A DNA stretch of 15,000 bases, taken from assembly GCA_030674185.1 (NCBI GenBank), contig JAPXFY010000030.1, positions 46,849,402 to 46,864,401 on the forward strand. The letters run 5' to 3'. Shown piece by piece: positions 7,816-14,880 of the stretch; position 1 is the stretch's first letter; each line of letters begins with the position of its first letter. The stretch comes from Monoplex corrugatus (Eukaryota; Mollusca; Gastropoda; Littorinimorpha; Ranellidae). The translations under genes were made by a program, and so were the position numbers. The notes beneath the pieces are model-generated. The model was not told the origin of the DNA. It saw nothing but the letters and a program-made list of their open reading frames with translations, and did not search any database.

Positions 7816-9035
7816 TTAGCTTATGTGTTTGCCAATTCCTTTGTGCCACTGCACTTAGCTTATGTGTTTGCCAATTACTTTGTGCCACTGCACTTAGCTT
7901 ATGTGTTTGCCAATTCCTTTGTGTCATTGCACTTAGCTTATGTGTTTGCCAATTCCTTTGTGCCATTGCACTTAGCTATGTGTTTGCACATTCCTTTGTG
8001 CCATTGCACTTAGCTATGTGTTTGCCAATTCTTTTGTGTCATTACACTTAGCTTAAGTGTTTGCCAATTCCTTTGTGTCATTGTACTTAGCTTATGTGTT
8101 TGCTAATTCCTTTGTGCCATTGCACTTAGCTATGTGTTTGCACATTCCTTTGTACCATTGCACTTAGCTTATGTGTTTGCCAATTCCTTTGTGTCATTGC
8201 ACTTAGCTTATGTGTTTGCCAATTCCTTTGTGTCATTGCACTTAGCTTATGTGTTTGCCAATTCCTTTGTGCCATTGCACTTAGCTTATGTGTTTGCCAA
8301 TTCCTTTGTGCCATTGCACTTAGCTATGTTTGCCAATTCCTTTGTGTCATTGCACTTAGCTTATGTGTTTGCCAATTCCTTTGTGTCATTGCACTTAGCT
8401 TATGTGTTTGCAATTCCTTTGTGCCATTGCACTTAGCTTATGTGTTTGCCAATTCCTTTGTGTCACTGCACTTAGCTTATGTGTTTGCCAATTCCTTTGT
8501 GTCATTGCACTTAGCTATGTTTGCCAATTCCTTTGTGCCATTGCACTTAGCTTATGTGTTTGCCAATTCCTTTGTGTCATTGCACTTAGCTATGTTTGCC
8601 AATTCCTTTGTGCCACTGCACTTAGCTTATGTGTTTGCCAATTCATTTGTGTCATTGCACTTAGCTATGTTTGCCAATTCCTTTGTGCCATTGCACTTAG
8701 CTATGTGTTTGCCAATTCCTTTGTGTCATTGCACTTAGCTATGTTTGCCAATTCCTTTGTGCCATTGCACTTAGCTTATGTGTTTGCCAATTCCTTTGTG
8801 CCATTGCACTTAGCTTAAGTGTTTGCCAATTCCTTTGTGTCTTTGCACTTAGCTTATGTGTTTGCCAATTCCTTTGTGCCATTGCACTTAGCTTAAGTGT
8901 TTGCCAATTCCTTTGTGTCATTGCACTTAGCTATGTGTTTGCCAATTCCTTTGTGCCATTGCACTTAGCTTATGTGTTTGCCAATTCCTTTGTGCCATTG
9001 CACTTAGCTTATGTGTTTGCACATTCCTTTGTGTC
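7816..9035. repeat. Minisatellite, 39-bp units (about 31 copies)
   Basis: Units start TTAGCTTATGTGTTTGCCAA and continue TTCCTTTGTGCCATTGCAC, 39 bp in all. Variants of 38 bp (TTAGCTATGTGTTTG) and 36 bp (TTAGCTATGTTTG) are scattered through. GCCATTGCAC and GTCATTGCAC forms alternate irregularly, and some units have CACTGCAC. The 13-residue repeats on either strand (Tyr-Val-Phe-Ala-Asn-Ser-Phe on plus, Gln-Arg-Asn-Trp-Gln-Thr-His on minus) are broken by the 38-bp units and I treat them as non-coding. Confidence 0.92.
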
Positions 9036-9660
9036 ATCTTTTTCAGTTATCTTTCATGTATGTCATTTCCCTTGTAGACTTATCTTTGTGTTTGTCATTT
9101 CCCTTGTGTCATCTTTTTCAGTTATCTTTTGTGTGCAGTTTCGTTTGTATTTTCTTCTACATTTATCTGTGTGTTTGCCATTTCTCTTGCAGACTTTGTC
9201 ATCTTGTTGGCTCATCTTTGTGTTTGTCCTTTCCCTTGTGCCATCTCATGCACTTTTCTTTTGTGTGCAGTTTCCTTTGTGTCAACTTGCACGTTTAGCT
9301 TTTCTGTCTGGTGTCACTTCATACAGTTCTTTTGGTGTTTGTTATTTCCTTTGTGTCATCTTGCACGTTTAGCTTTTCTGTCTGGTGTCACTTCATACAG
9401 TTCTTTTGGTGTTTGTTATTTCCTTTGTGTCACTGTTTACCGTTATTTTGCATTGGTCATTTCTTTTTTTGTCACCTGTTATATACATCTTTGTGTTTGC
9501 CATTTCCCTTGTGTCATGTCTATTTATTTTTGTGTTTGCAAATTCTATTGTGTCATCTCTTATATCTATATATATGTGTTTATCATTTCTCTTATGTCAT
9601 TCTTATATCTATATATGTGTTATCGTTTTTCTTATGTCATTTCATTATATCTGTCTCTCT
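9036..9660. repeat. Decayed tail of the composite minisatellite
   Basis: Irregular descendants of the same theme (TTTGTGTTTGTCATTTCCCT, GTGTCATCTTTTTCAGTTATC) with unit lengths from about 40 to 80 bp, losing order toward 9660. It contains a perfect 74-bp tandem duplication at about 9285-9432. Spliceable-looking TTTTTCAG and TGTGCAG motifs occur but no coding exon follows them. Confidence 0.75.
9285..9432. repeat. 74-bp tandem duplication
   Basis: ACGTTTAGCTTTTCTGTCTG starts at 9291 and again at 9365. The copies match through GTCACTTCATACAGTTCTTT and TGGTGTTTGTTATTTCCTTT, indicating a very recent duplication. Confidence 0.88.
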
Positions 9661-9690
9661 ATCAGCTATTTTTCGTATGTTGCTTCTCCA

Positions 9691-9697
9691 TACACAC

Positions 9698-9786
<89 letters not shown>

Positions 9787-9892
9787 CACACACACAACAC
9801 AAACACGTACACACTCACGCATACACACACGTACACACAACACACACGTACACACACACATGTACACACAGTACACAACACACACACACACA
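9691..9892. repeat. CA microsatellite
   Basis: A long, nearly pure CA run (about 9697-9785, one TACA interruption) followed by a degenerate CACGTACACA-rich part to 9892. The poly-His/Thr and poly-Cys/Val frames across it come from the repeat. Confidence 0.95.
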
Positions 9893-9907
9893 TATATATA
9901 TATAATA

Positions 9908-9939
<32 letters not shown>

Positions 9940-10010
9940 TATTTATGTATATATATATGTACAGATATATATACATGTATCTATAGATATATGTATATAT
10001 AGATATATAT
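9893..10010. repeat. TA-rich palindromic tract
   Basis: Alternating TATATA with ATGTATA, TAGATATA and TACATGTA interruptions; self-complementary and able to extrude as cruciform. It abuts the 3' end of the LINE at about 10012. Confidence 0.9.
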
Positions 10011-10011
10011 G

Positions 10012-10265
10012 TGGTCGACTATCGTGGTCAATAAAGTCCAACCTAGATCTTTATTTGTGTACCCTCATGTGGGATCTTAGGTCAAAGTCTGATGCACCAC
10101 GGTGGCCGCATACTGGACATTCAATGGAACGCTCTGCAGAGTTGGTTCTGGCCTTTTTTGCTGCAAGCTTTTCCACTTGGCTGCTTCATCTTTCATTTTC
10201 ATAAGCTTCTGTTCCCTTGTGAATAGCTTGCGCCTCTCTTCCTTTCTATTCAGTATTTGATGTGA
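10012..10265 (-). pseudogene. LINE fragment, ORF C-terminus with C2H2 finger
   Basis: Read on the minus strand, a frame ends at TAA (10051-10053) after Glu-Cys-Pro-Val-Cys-Gly-His-Arg-Gly-Ala-Ser-Asp-Phe-Asp-Leu-Arg-Ser-His-Met. This completes Cys-x2-Cys-x12-His-x3-His (about 10057-10119). A basic Lys/Arg-rich segment precedes it, with an in-frame TGA about 30 codons upstream. Many non-LTR retrotransposon polyproteins end in such a finger just before the stop, often with Ser-x-Phe/Ile-Gly-Leu-x-Ser-His. About 40 bp of 3' UTR follow to about 10012. The copy is 5'-truncated, defective and antisense within the intron. A lone zinc-finger exon is possible but less likely, given the position directly before a stop. 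Confidence 0.65.
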
Positions 10266-10267
10266 CT

Positions 10268-10333
10268 GATCCACTGGCTGACTCAGTCAATAGAGCCACA
10301 AAACCAAGATCTCATATCTTGAGTTCAGTTCCA
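10268..10333 (+). repeat. Possible tRNA-derived SINE head
   Basis: GGCTGACTCAGTCAATAGAGC resembles a pol III A box region (CTCAGT-GATAGAGC), and GAGTTCAGTTCC at 10321-10332 resembles a B box (GGTTCRANTCC), spaced about 45 bp as in a tRNA. The match is imperfect and no SINE body or duplication is evident. Confidence 0.35.
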
Positions 10334-10937
10334 AGTTATGCTATAAAAAGTGAGTTGACTGTTCCCCAAATTTATGTTCCAATCGTTGTAGTTTTGTCGA
10401 CACAAAATCCATGCATCTTCCCCTCCCATCCTCTCTCATTGTCAGCGCTCAAGTTTCTGTGGAAGGTCAAAGGCTATGTGTACAAAGAATGCCAAGGGGT
10501 TACGCTATATTCCTTTGTCTATACACCAAGAAAGTGCAGTACAGTATACTTGAAAATGCCATGTCACGCGTGAAATCCAGACCATTGTTTTTGTTTTCAT
10601 CAAAACACTCTGTGAACATTATGCTGTTGAGTGTTTCCTGCTCAACAGCGCTTTAGAAACACCGTTTCGTGTTTTCTGTCATTTTTCGATTCTACTGCGC
10701 TTTAGATACAATTGCCATTCATTTCAGCTACTCACAGTTAAAAAAAGGAAATGAAGCAACTAAAACAAAGTAGCACACAAACAAAGGTATATGCAAAATA
10801 TACACACAAAGAACAACATGGTAACAGGAAAAGATGTGTAGTTTTTATAGTTTCATGTTTGGTAAAAGCAAAGCTCTACTATGTGCGTGTGACTTGACCC
10901 TAAGCACTGGTGTTGTGACTGGTTGTTGACTGTACAG
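10334..10937. other. Unique intronic sequence ending in an acceptor
   Basis: Non-repetitive and AT-rich. It contains an imperfect direct repeat of GCGCTTTAGA (about 10648 and 10689) and a hairpin at 10623-10649. It ends TTGACTGTACAG (AG at 10936-10937), with a plausible branch point TGACT just upstream. No exon or RNA gene seen. Confidence 0.5.
10623..10649. other. Perfect 9-bp inverted repeat
   Basis: GCTGTTGAG, a 9-nt loop (TGTTTCCTG), then CTCAACAGC. Context suggests no terminator or RNA-gene role; recorded as structure only. Confidence 0.6.
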
Positions 10938-11710
10938 GTGTGCGTCTGCTGGAGGAGAGTCGTCACGCCTGCCTGCTCACTCTCAAGGCTGCAACTCAAA
11001 AAGTAAAGGACAAGGTGCAGGCTGAGATGGACACCACTGTCGCCTTTCTGTCCAACCTGCAGGCGTTTGCTGATGATGTGGCCTCTGCCCACGCACATCT
11101 GCATCCAAAAGCAAACAATGTCCACCACTGTTGAGTGACGCTGCCCTCCGTCATTTTCAACACCTGTTAGACAGGACAGAGAAACCAGCCGTCTTCTCCT
11201 ACACCTGGTCCCACAACATGGAGGTCGTGACGGACAGTGTGAGAGAGTTCATGGGCTCTGTGTCTGTAGCTGGAGTCAGTCCTGGGTCAGACAGCAGCCG
11301 TACAGACAGCAAGGAGAGGTCCAGTGCCATTGACACTCAGCCCCTCAACACTGCTGTCAGTTGCTTTCATGCCACGGAACTGCTGGCGTTACGTAGTGAC
11401 CTGACCCAACTCAACAGGATTTGGTGTCAGCCAACGACCAGCTCAAACACCTAACGTCAGCGAATGAACACCTTAAACAGGACCTGACATCAGCCACCGA
11501 TCAGTTTAAAACAAGATCTGACGTCAGCCAATTATCAGCTCAAAGAGGATTTGAGATCAACCAACGATCAGCTTCAATACCTCACATCGGTGACAGCTGT
11601 CGTGAGAGAAATGAAGAATGATGTGTCAGAATGTGAGAGGGACATAGTGATTCTGCAACAGTCCCAGACACGCGCAGAGAGTCAGACGACAGAGCTCCGG
11701 GAACAGATAA
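10938..11710 (+). CDS. TRIM-like gene, long coiled-coil exon with frame breaks
   Basis: The exon lies between CTGTACAG and an ATAA|GTGAGT donor. Its first two bases complete the Gly codon from 4279. It reads Val-Arg-Leu-Leu-Glu-Glu-Ser-Arg-His-Ala-Cys..., then Lys-Val-Gln-Ala-Glu-Met and Phe-Leu-Ser-Asn-Leu-Gln-Ala-Phe, the shape of a TRIM B-box C-terminal coiled coil. The frame breaks at about 11129-11131, 11413-11414 and 11508-11511. The first two look like one missing base each and the third like one extra A; together they restore a length divisible by three. The last part is a Leu-Thr-Ser-Ala-Asn-Asp-Gln-Leu-Lys repeat (11421-11610), then Thr-Glu-Leu-Arg-Glu-Gln-Ile to a phase-1 end. It is either a recent pseudogene or uncorrected long-read indels. 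Confidence 0.65.
11421..11613 (+). repeat. Coding 30/33-bp repeat (coiled-coil hendecads)
   Basis: Repeat starts fall at 11421, 11451, 11484, 11518, 11551 and 11581, giving spacings of 30, 33, 34, 33 and 30. Each encodes Leu-(Thr/Val/Arg)-Ser-(Ala/Thr)-(Asn/Thr)-(Asp/Glu/Tyr)-(Gln/His)-(Leu/Phe)-(Lys/Gln) plus one or two polar residues. Ten- to eleven-residue spacing fits a hendecad coiled coil. The 34-bp unit holds the extra A that breaks the frame. Confidence 0.8.
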
Positions 11711-11716
11711 GTGAGT

Positions 11717-12570
11717 ACATCATCATCATCATGTGTCATGCCACATGGTATTGGCAATCAATGTCATCCATATGAATCTATCTTTTGTCGCTACAAAGAT
11801 ACCCTCTACCCTATCTGTCCTCATCTGTTTGCAAAATTTTATGTTTTATATTTTCTGGACATACTTGGTGCTCTTTTCTCCTGTAGCTTCTTTTTTGTGA
11901 CCATATAATTAAATTTCTCTTCCTTTATAAATTGTCCCATGAAAATTGGTTGTCTTTTCCTAATCTGCAGAAAGATTCTTTTTCTGTTTGCTTTTTTCAA
12001 GACGGTCTCCTTTGTTTTCTTTGCTGTCCATGAAACTCTTTAACATTCTTCTTAGAAAGTACATATCGCTGCCTCAATTTTGTTCTAACTTTGCTTGTTG
12101 AATGATCAGTCTCGCATCTGTACAAAAGTATTGGATCTATATAACACTGGATAACTCTCTTCCTGATGTTATCTGATAGGCATTTGTTGGTAAGAACGTT
12201 TAAGTACTATTTTCTTGAATTCTGTTTTAGCTAGGTCAATTCTGCCGGATATTTCTAATGTGCATCTGCTGTGTCTAGACATGGCTTTTCCCCAAATATT
12301 TAAACTTATAACTGGTCTCAGTGGTGTGCCATGTGATAACATTTTACTTCTAGTCCTTTATTTCTGCTGTCGTTTTCTATCACATTCACAAGGTTTTTAT
12401 AACTATATAAGTCCTTTTCATTTTCTGCAGTCAGAACGGTGTCACCTGCAAAATGAAGATTGTTTATTATTTTTCCTTCAACCTTTCTCTCAGGACTTTC
12501 TTCTTGTTTTTTCATGATGGTTTCACTGTAAACTGACAGAAAACATCCCTACTTAACCTCTGAGTACATC
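11717..12570 (-). pseudogene. 5'-truncated LINE (reverse transcriptase C-terminal half)
   Basis: On the minus strand, decayed frames read in order: Gly-Cys-Phe-Leu-Ser with Tyr-Ser-Glu-Thr-Ile-Met; Ile-Asn-Asn-Leu-His-Phe-Ala-Gly-Asp-Thr-Val-Leu (12438 on); Lys-Gly-Leu-Glu-Val; Phe-Lys-Tyr-Leu-Gly; Leu-Thr-Asn-Lys-Cys-Leu-Ser with Pro-Ile-Leu-Leu-Tyr-Arg-Cys-Glu-Thr; Val-Ser-Trp-Thr-Ala-Lys-Lys-Thr-Lys; Lys-Arg-Gln-Pro-Ile-Phe-Met-Gly; and near the end Asp-Arg-Phe-Ile-Trp-Met. This is the order of a non-LTR reverse transcriptase from motif B to the C-terminus. The Phe-Ala-Asp-Asp active site has become Phe-Ala-Gly-Asp, and stops and frameshifts are frequent. The 3' end carries a TGA/ATG triplet tail (plus-strand CAT run, 11718-11732), typical of several LINE clades. 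Clade not assigned. Confidence 0.82.
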
Positions 12571-12574
12571 TGTA

Positions 12575-12710
12575 AGAAAGCTTTATATACATATGTATAA
12601 TATGTATGTATGCATGTATGTATGTGTTTATGTATACATACAATATACAGTATAATATATGTAGATACATGTAATATATGTATACATATTACATATATGT
12701 ATATATGTAT
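12575..12710. repeat. AT-rich ATGT/TATA palindromic tract
   Basis: Mixed TATATG, ATGTATGT and TATACATA steps with strong self-complementarity; low-complexity sequence with no gene. Confidence 0.8.
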
Positions 12711-12935
12711 AGATAGATAGATTGATAGTTAGACAGGCAGAGAATAAATAGATAGATAAACAGACAGGCAGTCAAACCGAAAGATAGATAGATAGATAGA
12801 TAGATAGACAGACAGATAGGTAAATAGATAGATGGAGAGATGGATGGATAGATAGAGAGATGGATAGATAGATAGATAGATAGATAGATGGATCTATAGA
12901 TAGATAGATAGGTAGACAGACAGACAGATAGATCT
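12705..12935. repeat. Compound GATA/GACA microsatellite
   Basis: GATA runs (about 12707-12724, 12780-12808, 12863-12889, 12897-12911) are mixed with GACA, GATG and GAGA steps. GATA plus GACA mixtures resemble the Bkm-type simple repeats known in many animals. The minus-strand Ser/Ile/Tyr/Leu frame comes from the repeat. Confidence 0.9.
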
Positions 12936-12970
12936 GCATATGATGGCTCCTTTTGATTGATTAGACATAG

Positions 12971-13030
12971 TTGAGGACTCAGCTGAATGTGGAGCAGCAA
13001 TGGATGTTTGTCAACAAGCTGATTCTTGAG
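12971..13030 (+). CDS. Possible further coiled-coil exon (low confidence)
   Basis: After GACATAG, 20 codons read Leu-Arg-Thr-Gln-Leu-Asn-Val-Glu-Gln-Gln-Trp-Met-Phe-Val-Asn-Lys-Leu-Ile-Leu-Glu, then TAG. The amphipathic pattern would suit the coiled coil of the gene upstream. However, the previous exon ends in phase 1 while this one would have to start in phase 0, the acceptor has no pyrimidine tract, and no good donor follows. It might be a short exon damaged by another single-base indel, or chance. Confidence 0.22.
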
Positions 13031-13050
13031 TAGCAGTGCTTGGAACATCC

Positions 13051-13285
13051 GTGACCAGTCGCCATGGTGTACTGATTAGTGCAACAGACTACAGACTGGA
13101 ATGTGGTGGGTTTGAATCCCCATCAATCCTTTTAAAAATCATTGTGGGATTTTTCGGCTCAAACCGATTCCTACCCAGAGTTGGGCGTGCTATGGGCTCA
13201 TTGGGAAGACAGGGACCACCACACAGTCGAGTCTCATCTACTTCATGGATACATCACTGAAGATATTGCTTAAATCTTCATACCA
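13051..13285 (+). mobile_element. tRNA-derived SINE
   Basis: The head resembles a tRNA gene: A box TGGTGTACTGATTAG (13065-13079) and B box GGTTTGAATCC (13109-13119), about 44 bp apart, preceded by GTCGCCA. The anticodon arm is not a clean tRNA, and unrelated sequence follows (about 13125-13255), so this is a SINE rather than a functional tRNA. A TGAAGAT...ATCTTCA hairpin (13258-13280) lies near the 3' end. No target-site duplication or poly-A tail is clear. Transcription by RNA polymerase III from the internal promoter is the family norm. Confidence 0.7.
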
Positions 13286-13294
13286 ACACCGCAG

Positions 13295-13341
13295 GTGTCT
13301 GAATCTCTCAGACCAGGATACGTTATGACAGTAAGCGTAGA
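13295..13341 (+). pseudogene. Possible terminal exon interrupted by dispersed repeat copy B
   Basis: After an acceptor-like CACCGCAG, a frame reads Val-Ser-Glu-Ser-Leu-Arg-Pro-Gly-Tyr-Val-Met-Thr-Val-Ser-Val and then enters the repeat at 13342. Reading across the flanking 12-bp direct repeats as one site, the same frame continues from about 13842 (Tyr-Ser-Pro-Val-Thr-Leu-Ser-Gln-Phe) to a TAA near 13870. The pre-insertion locus may thus have held a short last exon. Exon phase (0) does not match the phase-1 end at 11710, so linkage to the TRIM-like gene is unproven. Confidence 0.28.
13330..13341. repeat. Left 12-bp direct repeat (candidate target-site duplication)
   Basis: AGTAAGCGTAGA, identical to 13830-13841 and lying just outside the region shared with copy A. 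Confidence 0.6.
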
Positions 13342-13829
13342 TAACAAGAAACAACACGAGGTCATGATATTGGGACCCAGAGCATCAATGCTCACCACTC
13401 TCAGGGCACTCACTTCCCAAGCTTCCGATGCCAATCAACAGCCACCACCCCAAGCAAAGGGTGGCTGTTCATGCATCACACGATCCACTCGGAACCAGCC
13501 ATCAGCCACCCTGTCCACAAACCGAATGGCAAGGTGAGGAGATGACAATCCCCGGGACATAGCCACACAAGACCCCTCTCTCGATCCACCCCAGCCGTCA
13601 TCTCTCTCTCAGGCAGCCCGCCCTGTCACCAGCTTGCATAACTGCCAGCATCTTTCCCCGCACTGTAGTCTGAACACTTAAAAGTTGGAAGCTCCCAGCA
13701 TTGTTTTCCATTAACCACAGGGGTTTGTTTGAACGGCCGCGGAAGTGGCCAGGCATGATGCTCTAATCAGAGCCCATTTTGCTGTTCAGCAAGGTCAGAC
13801 ATGCCCTAAACGGGATCCCAAGTAAGCAT
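13342..13829 (-). mobile_element. Dispersed repeat, copy B (unclassified, about 0.49 kb)
   Basis: Inverted relative to copy A (1531-2001) and alignable along nearly its whole length by shared blocks, e.g. AGTGGCCAGGCATGATGCTCT (13744 on), AGCCCATTTTGCTGTTCAG and CGGGATCCCAAGT. It is flanked exactly by identical 12-bp direct repeats, the expected footprint of a transposition event. I see no terminal inverted repeats, poly-A tail, tRNA-like head or transposase frame. The frame 13295-13537 and its good-looking donor (CAAG|GTGAGG, GT at 13534) lie mostly inside this repeat; the same donor-like bases occur, reversed, in copy A. Confidence 0.68.
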
Positions 13830-13841
13830 AGTAAGCGTAGA
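13830..13841. repeat. Right 12-bp direct repeat (candidate target-site duplication)
   Basis: AGTAAGCGTAGA, identical to the left copy. The preceding AGTAAGCAT forms a partial extra copy, so the exact junction may be a few bases off. Confidence 0.6.
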
Positions 13842-14017
13842 GTACAGCCCTGTCACGCTGTCTCAATTCTAAATGGAACACAATAGCATCATGATTGTCA
13901 TCCTCATTGTCATCATCATCATTGCGTTGTAAAAAATGTGCCAGTTTATGTCCCGTTCAAGTGATGTAGAAAACAGCATCATCACTCCCTTCCAAAATAA
14001 ATAAATAAATTAACGTT
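13842..14017. other. Spacer with CAT and AAAT short repeats
   Basis: Contains a CATTGTCATCATCATCATT stretch (about 13905-13923) and an AAAT run (about 13998-14011). Apart from the possible continuation of the interrupted exon (to about 13870), nothing coding is seen. Confidence 0.55.
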
Positions 14018-14360
14018 CCTATATCAAGCAATGGGCACCTTTGGGGTCAGGATCCCCTACAGCGATCTGTTTGTACAGGATATCTTTTGGGATGTGGCCA
14101 TCTTGCATGTGGTGGGCATGGCTGATCCAGTGTAGTCGTCACTGTGTGAAGAGGACATACATGTCTGACGTGTTGGTCAGGTCCATGACGTCCTTGTTTG
14201 TTACATGGTCCTTCCAAGAAACGACCACGATCTGGCTCAAGCACTGCAGGTGGAAGCTATTGAGGCAATGCTTGTGTCGTACCTAGGTTATCAAGCTTAT
14301 TCTTGCTGCTATATGGCGTGTACTCAGTACGCAGGCCCTGTACACCCCAATCTTGATGGA
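14018..14360 (-). pseudogene. LINE fragment (reverse transcriptase C-terminal region)
   Basis: On the minus strand: Lys-Ile-Gly-Val-Tyr-Arg-Ala-Cys-Val-Leu-Ser-Thr (about 14312-14350), a frameshifted stretch, then Leu-Asn-Ser-Phe-His-Leu-Gln-Cys-Leu and Ser-Trp-Lys-Asp-His-Val-Thr-Asn-Lys-Asp-Val (about 14180-14270). After a stop at 14139-14141 come Arg-Leu-His-Trp-Ile-Ser-His-Ala-His-His-Met and Gly-His-Ile-Pro-Lys-Asp-Ile-Leu-Tyr. These match the conserved order after the reverse transcriptase core in one large group of non-LTR elements (Val-Tyr-x-Ala-Cys-Val-Leu; Phe-His-x-x-Cys-Leu; Arg-Trp-x-Gly-His; Ile-Pro-Lys-x-Leu-Leu-Tyr-Gly). It is decayed, with a stop and at least one frameshift. 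It may be the same family as the finger-bearing fragment at 10012-10265. Confidence 0.8.
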
Positions 14361-14423
14361 TGTATTCACATACATACATGCATAATGTACGTAACTACAT
14401 ACATCTATATAATATATACCCGT

Positions 14424-14425
14424 GC

Positions 14426-14521
<96 letters not shown>
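14424..14521. repeat. CA microsatellite
   Basis: Nearly pure CA repeat, about 48 units with one AAAC interruption near 14443. It lies between two LINE pieces of the same orientation. Confidence 0.96.
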
Positions 14522-14523
<2 letters not shown>

Positions 14524-14629
14524 TTTCAGCTTGTTTTACATCTTTGTAACTAAAAGTAACAAAAACAAAAACAAACAAAAAACAATGAACAATGACATGA
14601 CTTGATTTTACTATACATACTCCTTATTA

Positions 14630-14880
14630 CGTTTTAATTTTTCCAGCAACTTTGCTTATAAATTGGTTTAGCCAATACCGTTTCTGTCTAAATTGAATCA
14701 AAGGCTTTCTTACAGTCAACAAAGGCACAACAATCTTTACATTTTGCCTATTAAACAAATCAACTATCGATAAGAAATAACATATGTGACCTCCCACCCT
14801 GAAATCAGTCTTAACTAGCATTTTGGCATTTTGAGATATATACATATATTCACTTGAAAAAGTGTACATTCTGCTGATTA
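14630..14880 (-). pseudogene. LINE fragment (reverse transcriptase motif A region)
   Basis: On the minus strand: Val-Lys-Thr-Asp-Phe-Arg-Val-Gly-Gly-His then Phe-Leu-Ser-Ile-Val-Asp-Leu-Phe-Asn-Arg. After a frame change comes Cys-Ala-Phe-Val-Asp-Cys-Lys-Lys-Ala-Phe-Asp-Ser-Ile (about 14688-14735), followed by a TAG. Phe-Val-Asp-x-x-Lys-Ala-Phe-Asp is motif A of non-LTR reverse transcriptases, with the catalytic Asp, and the segment before it is the usual Phe-Gly-Phe-Arg...Ser-Thr region, decayed. It could be the 5' portion of the same LINE copy as 14018-14360 with the middle replaced by the CA tract, or a separate insertion. Confidence 0.75.

Noticed and set aside
5361..9035. CRISPR-like array of regular repeats
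   Set aside because: Units are contiguous tandem repeats without unique spacers, in a eukaryotic sequence.
10057..10119. Host C2H2 zinc-finger gene on minus
   Set aside because: A single finger directly before the stop with a basic lead-in fits the end of a LINE polyprotein better.
13061..13125. Functional tRNA gene
   Set aside because: A and B boxes are present but the cloverleaf stems, including the acceptor stem, do not pair cleanly and SINE-like sequence follows.
13342..13533. Exon continuing to a strong-looking donor CAAG|GTGAGG at 13534
   Set aside because: This stretch aligns with dispersed repeat copy A, so the donor-like sequence belongs to the repeat rather than to a host exon.
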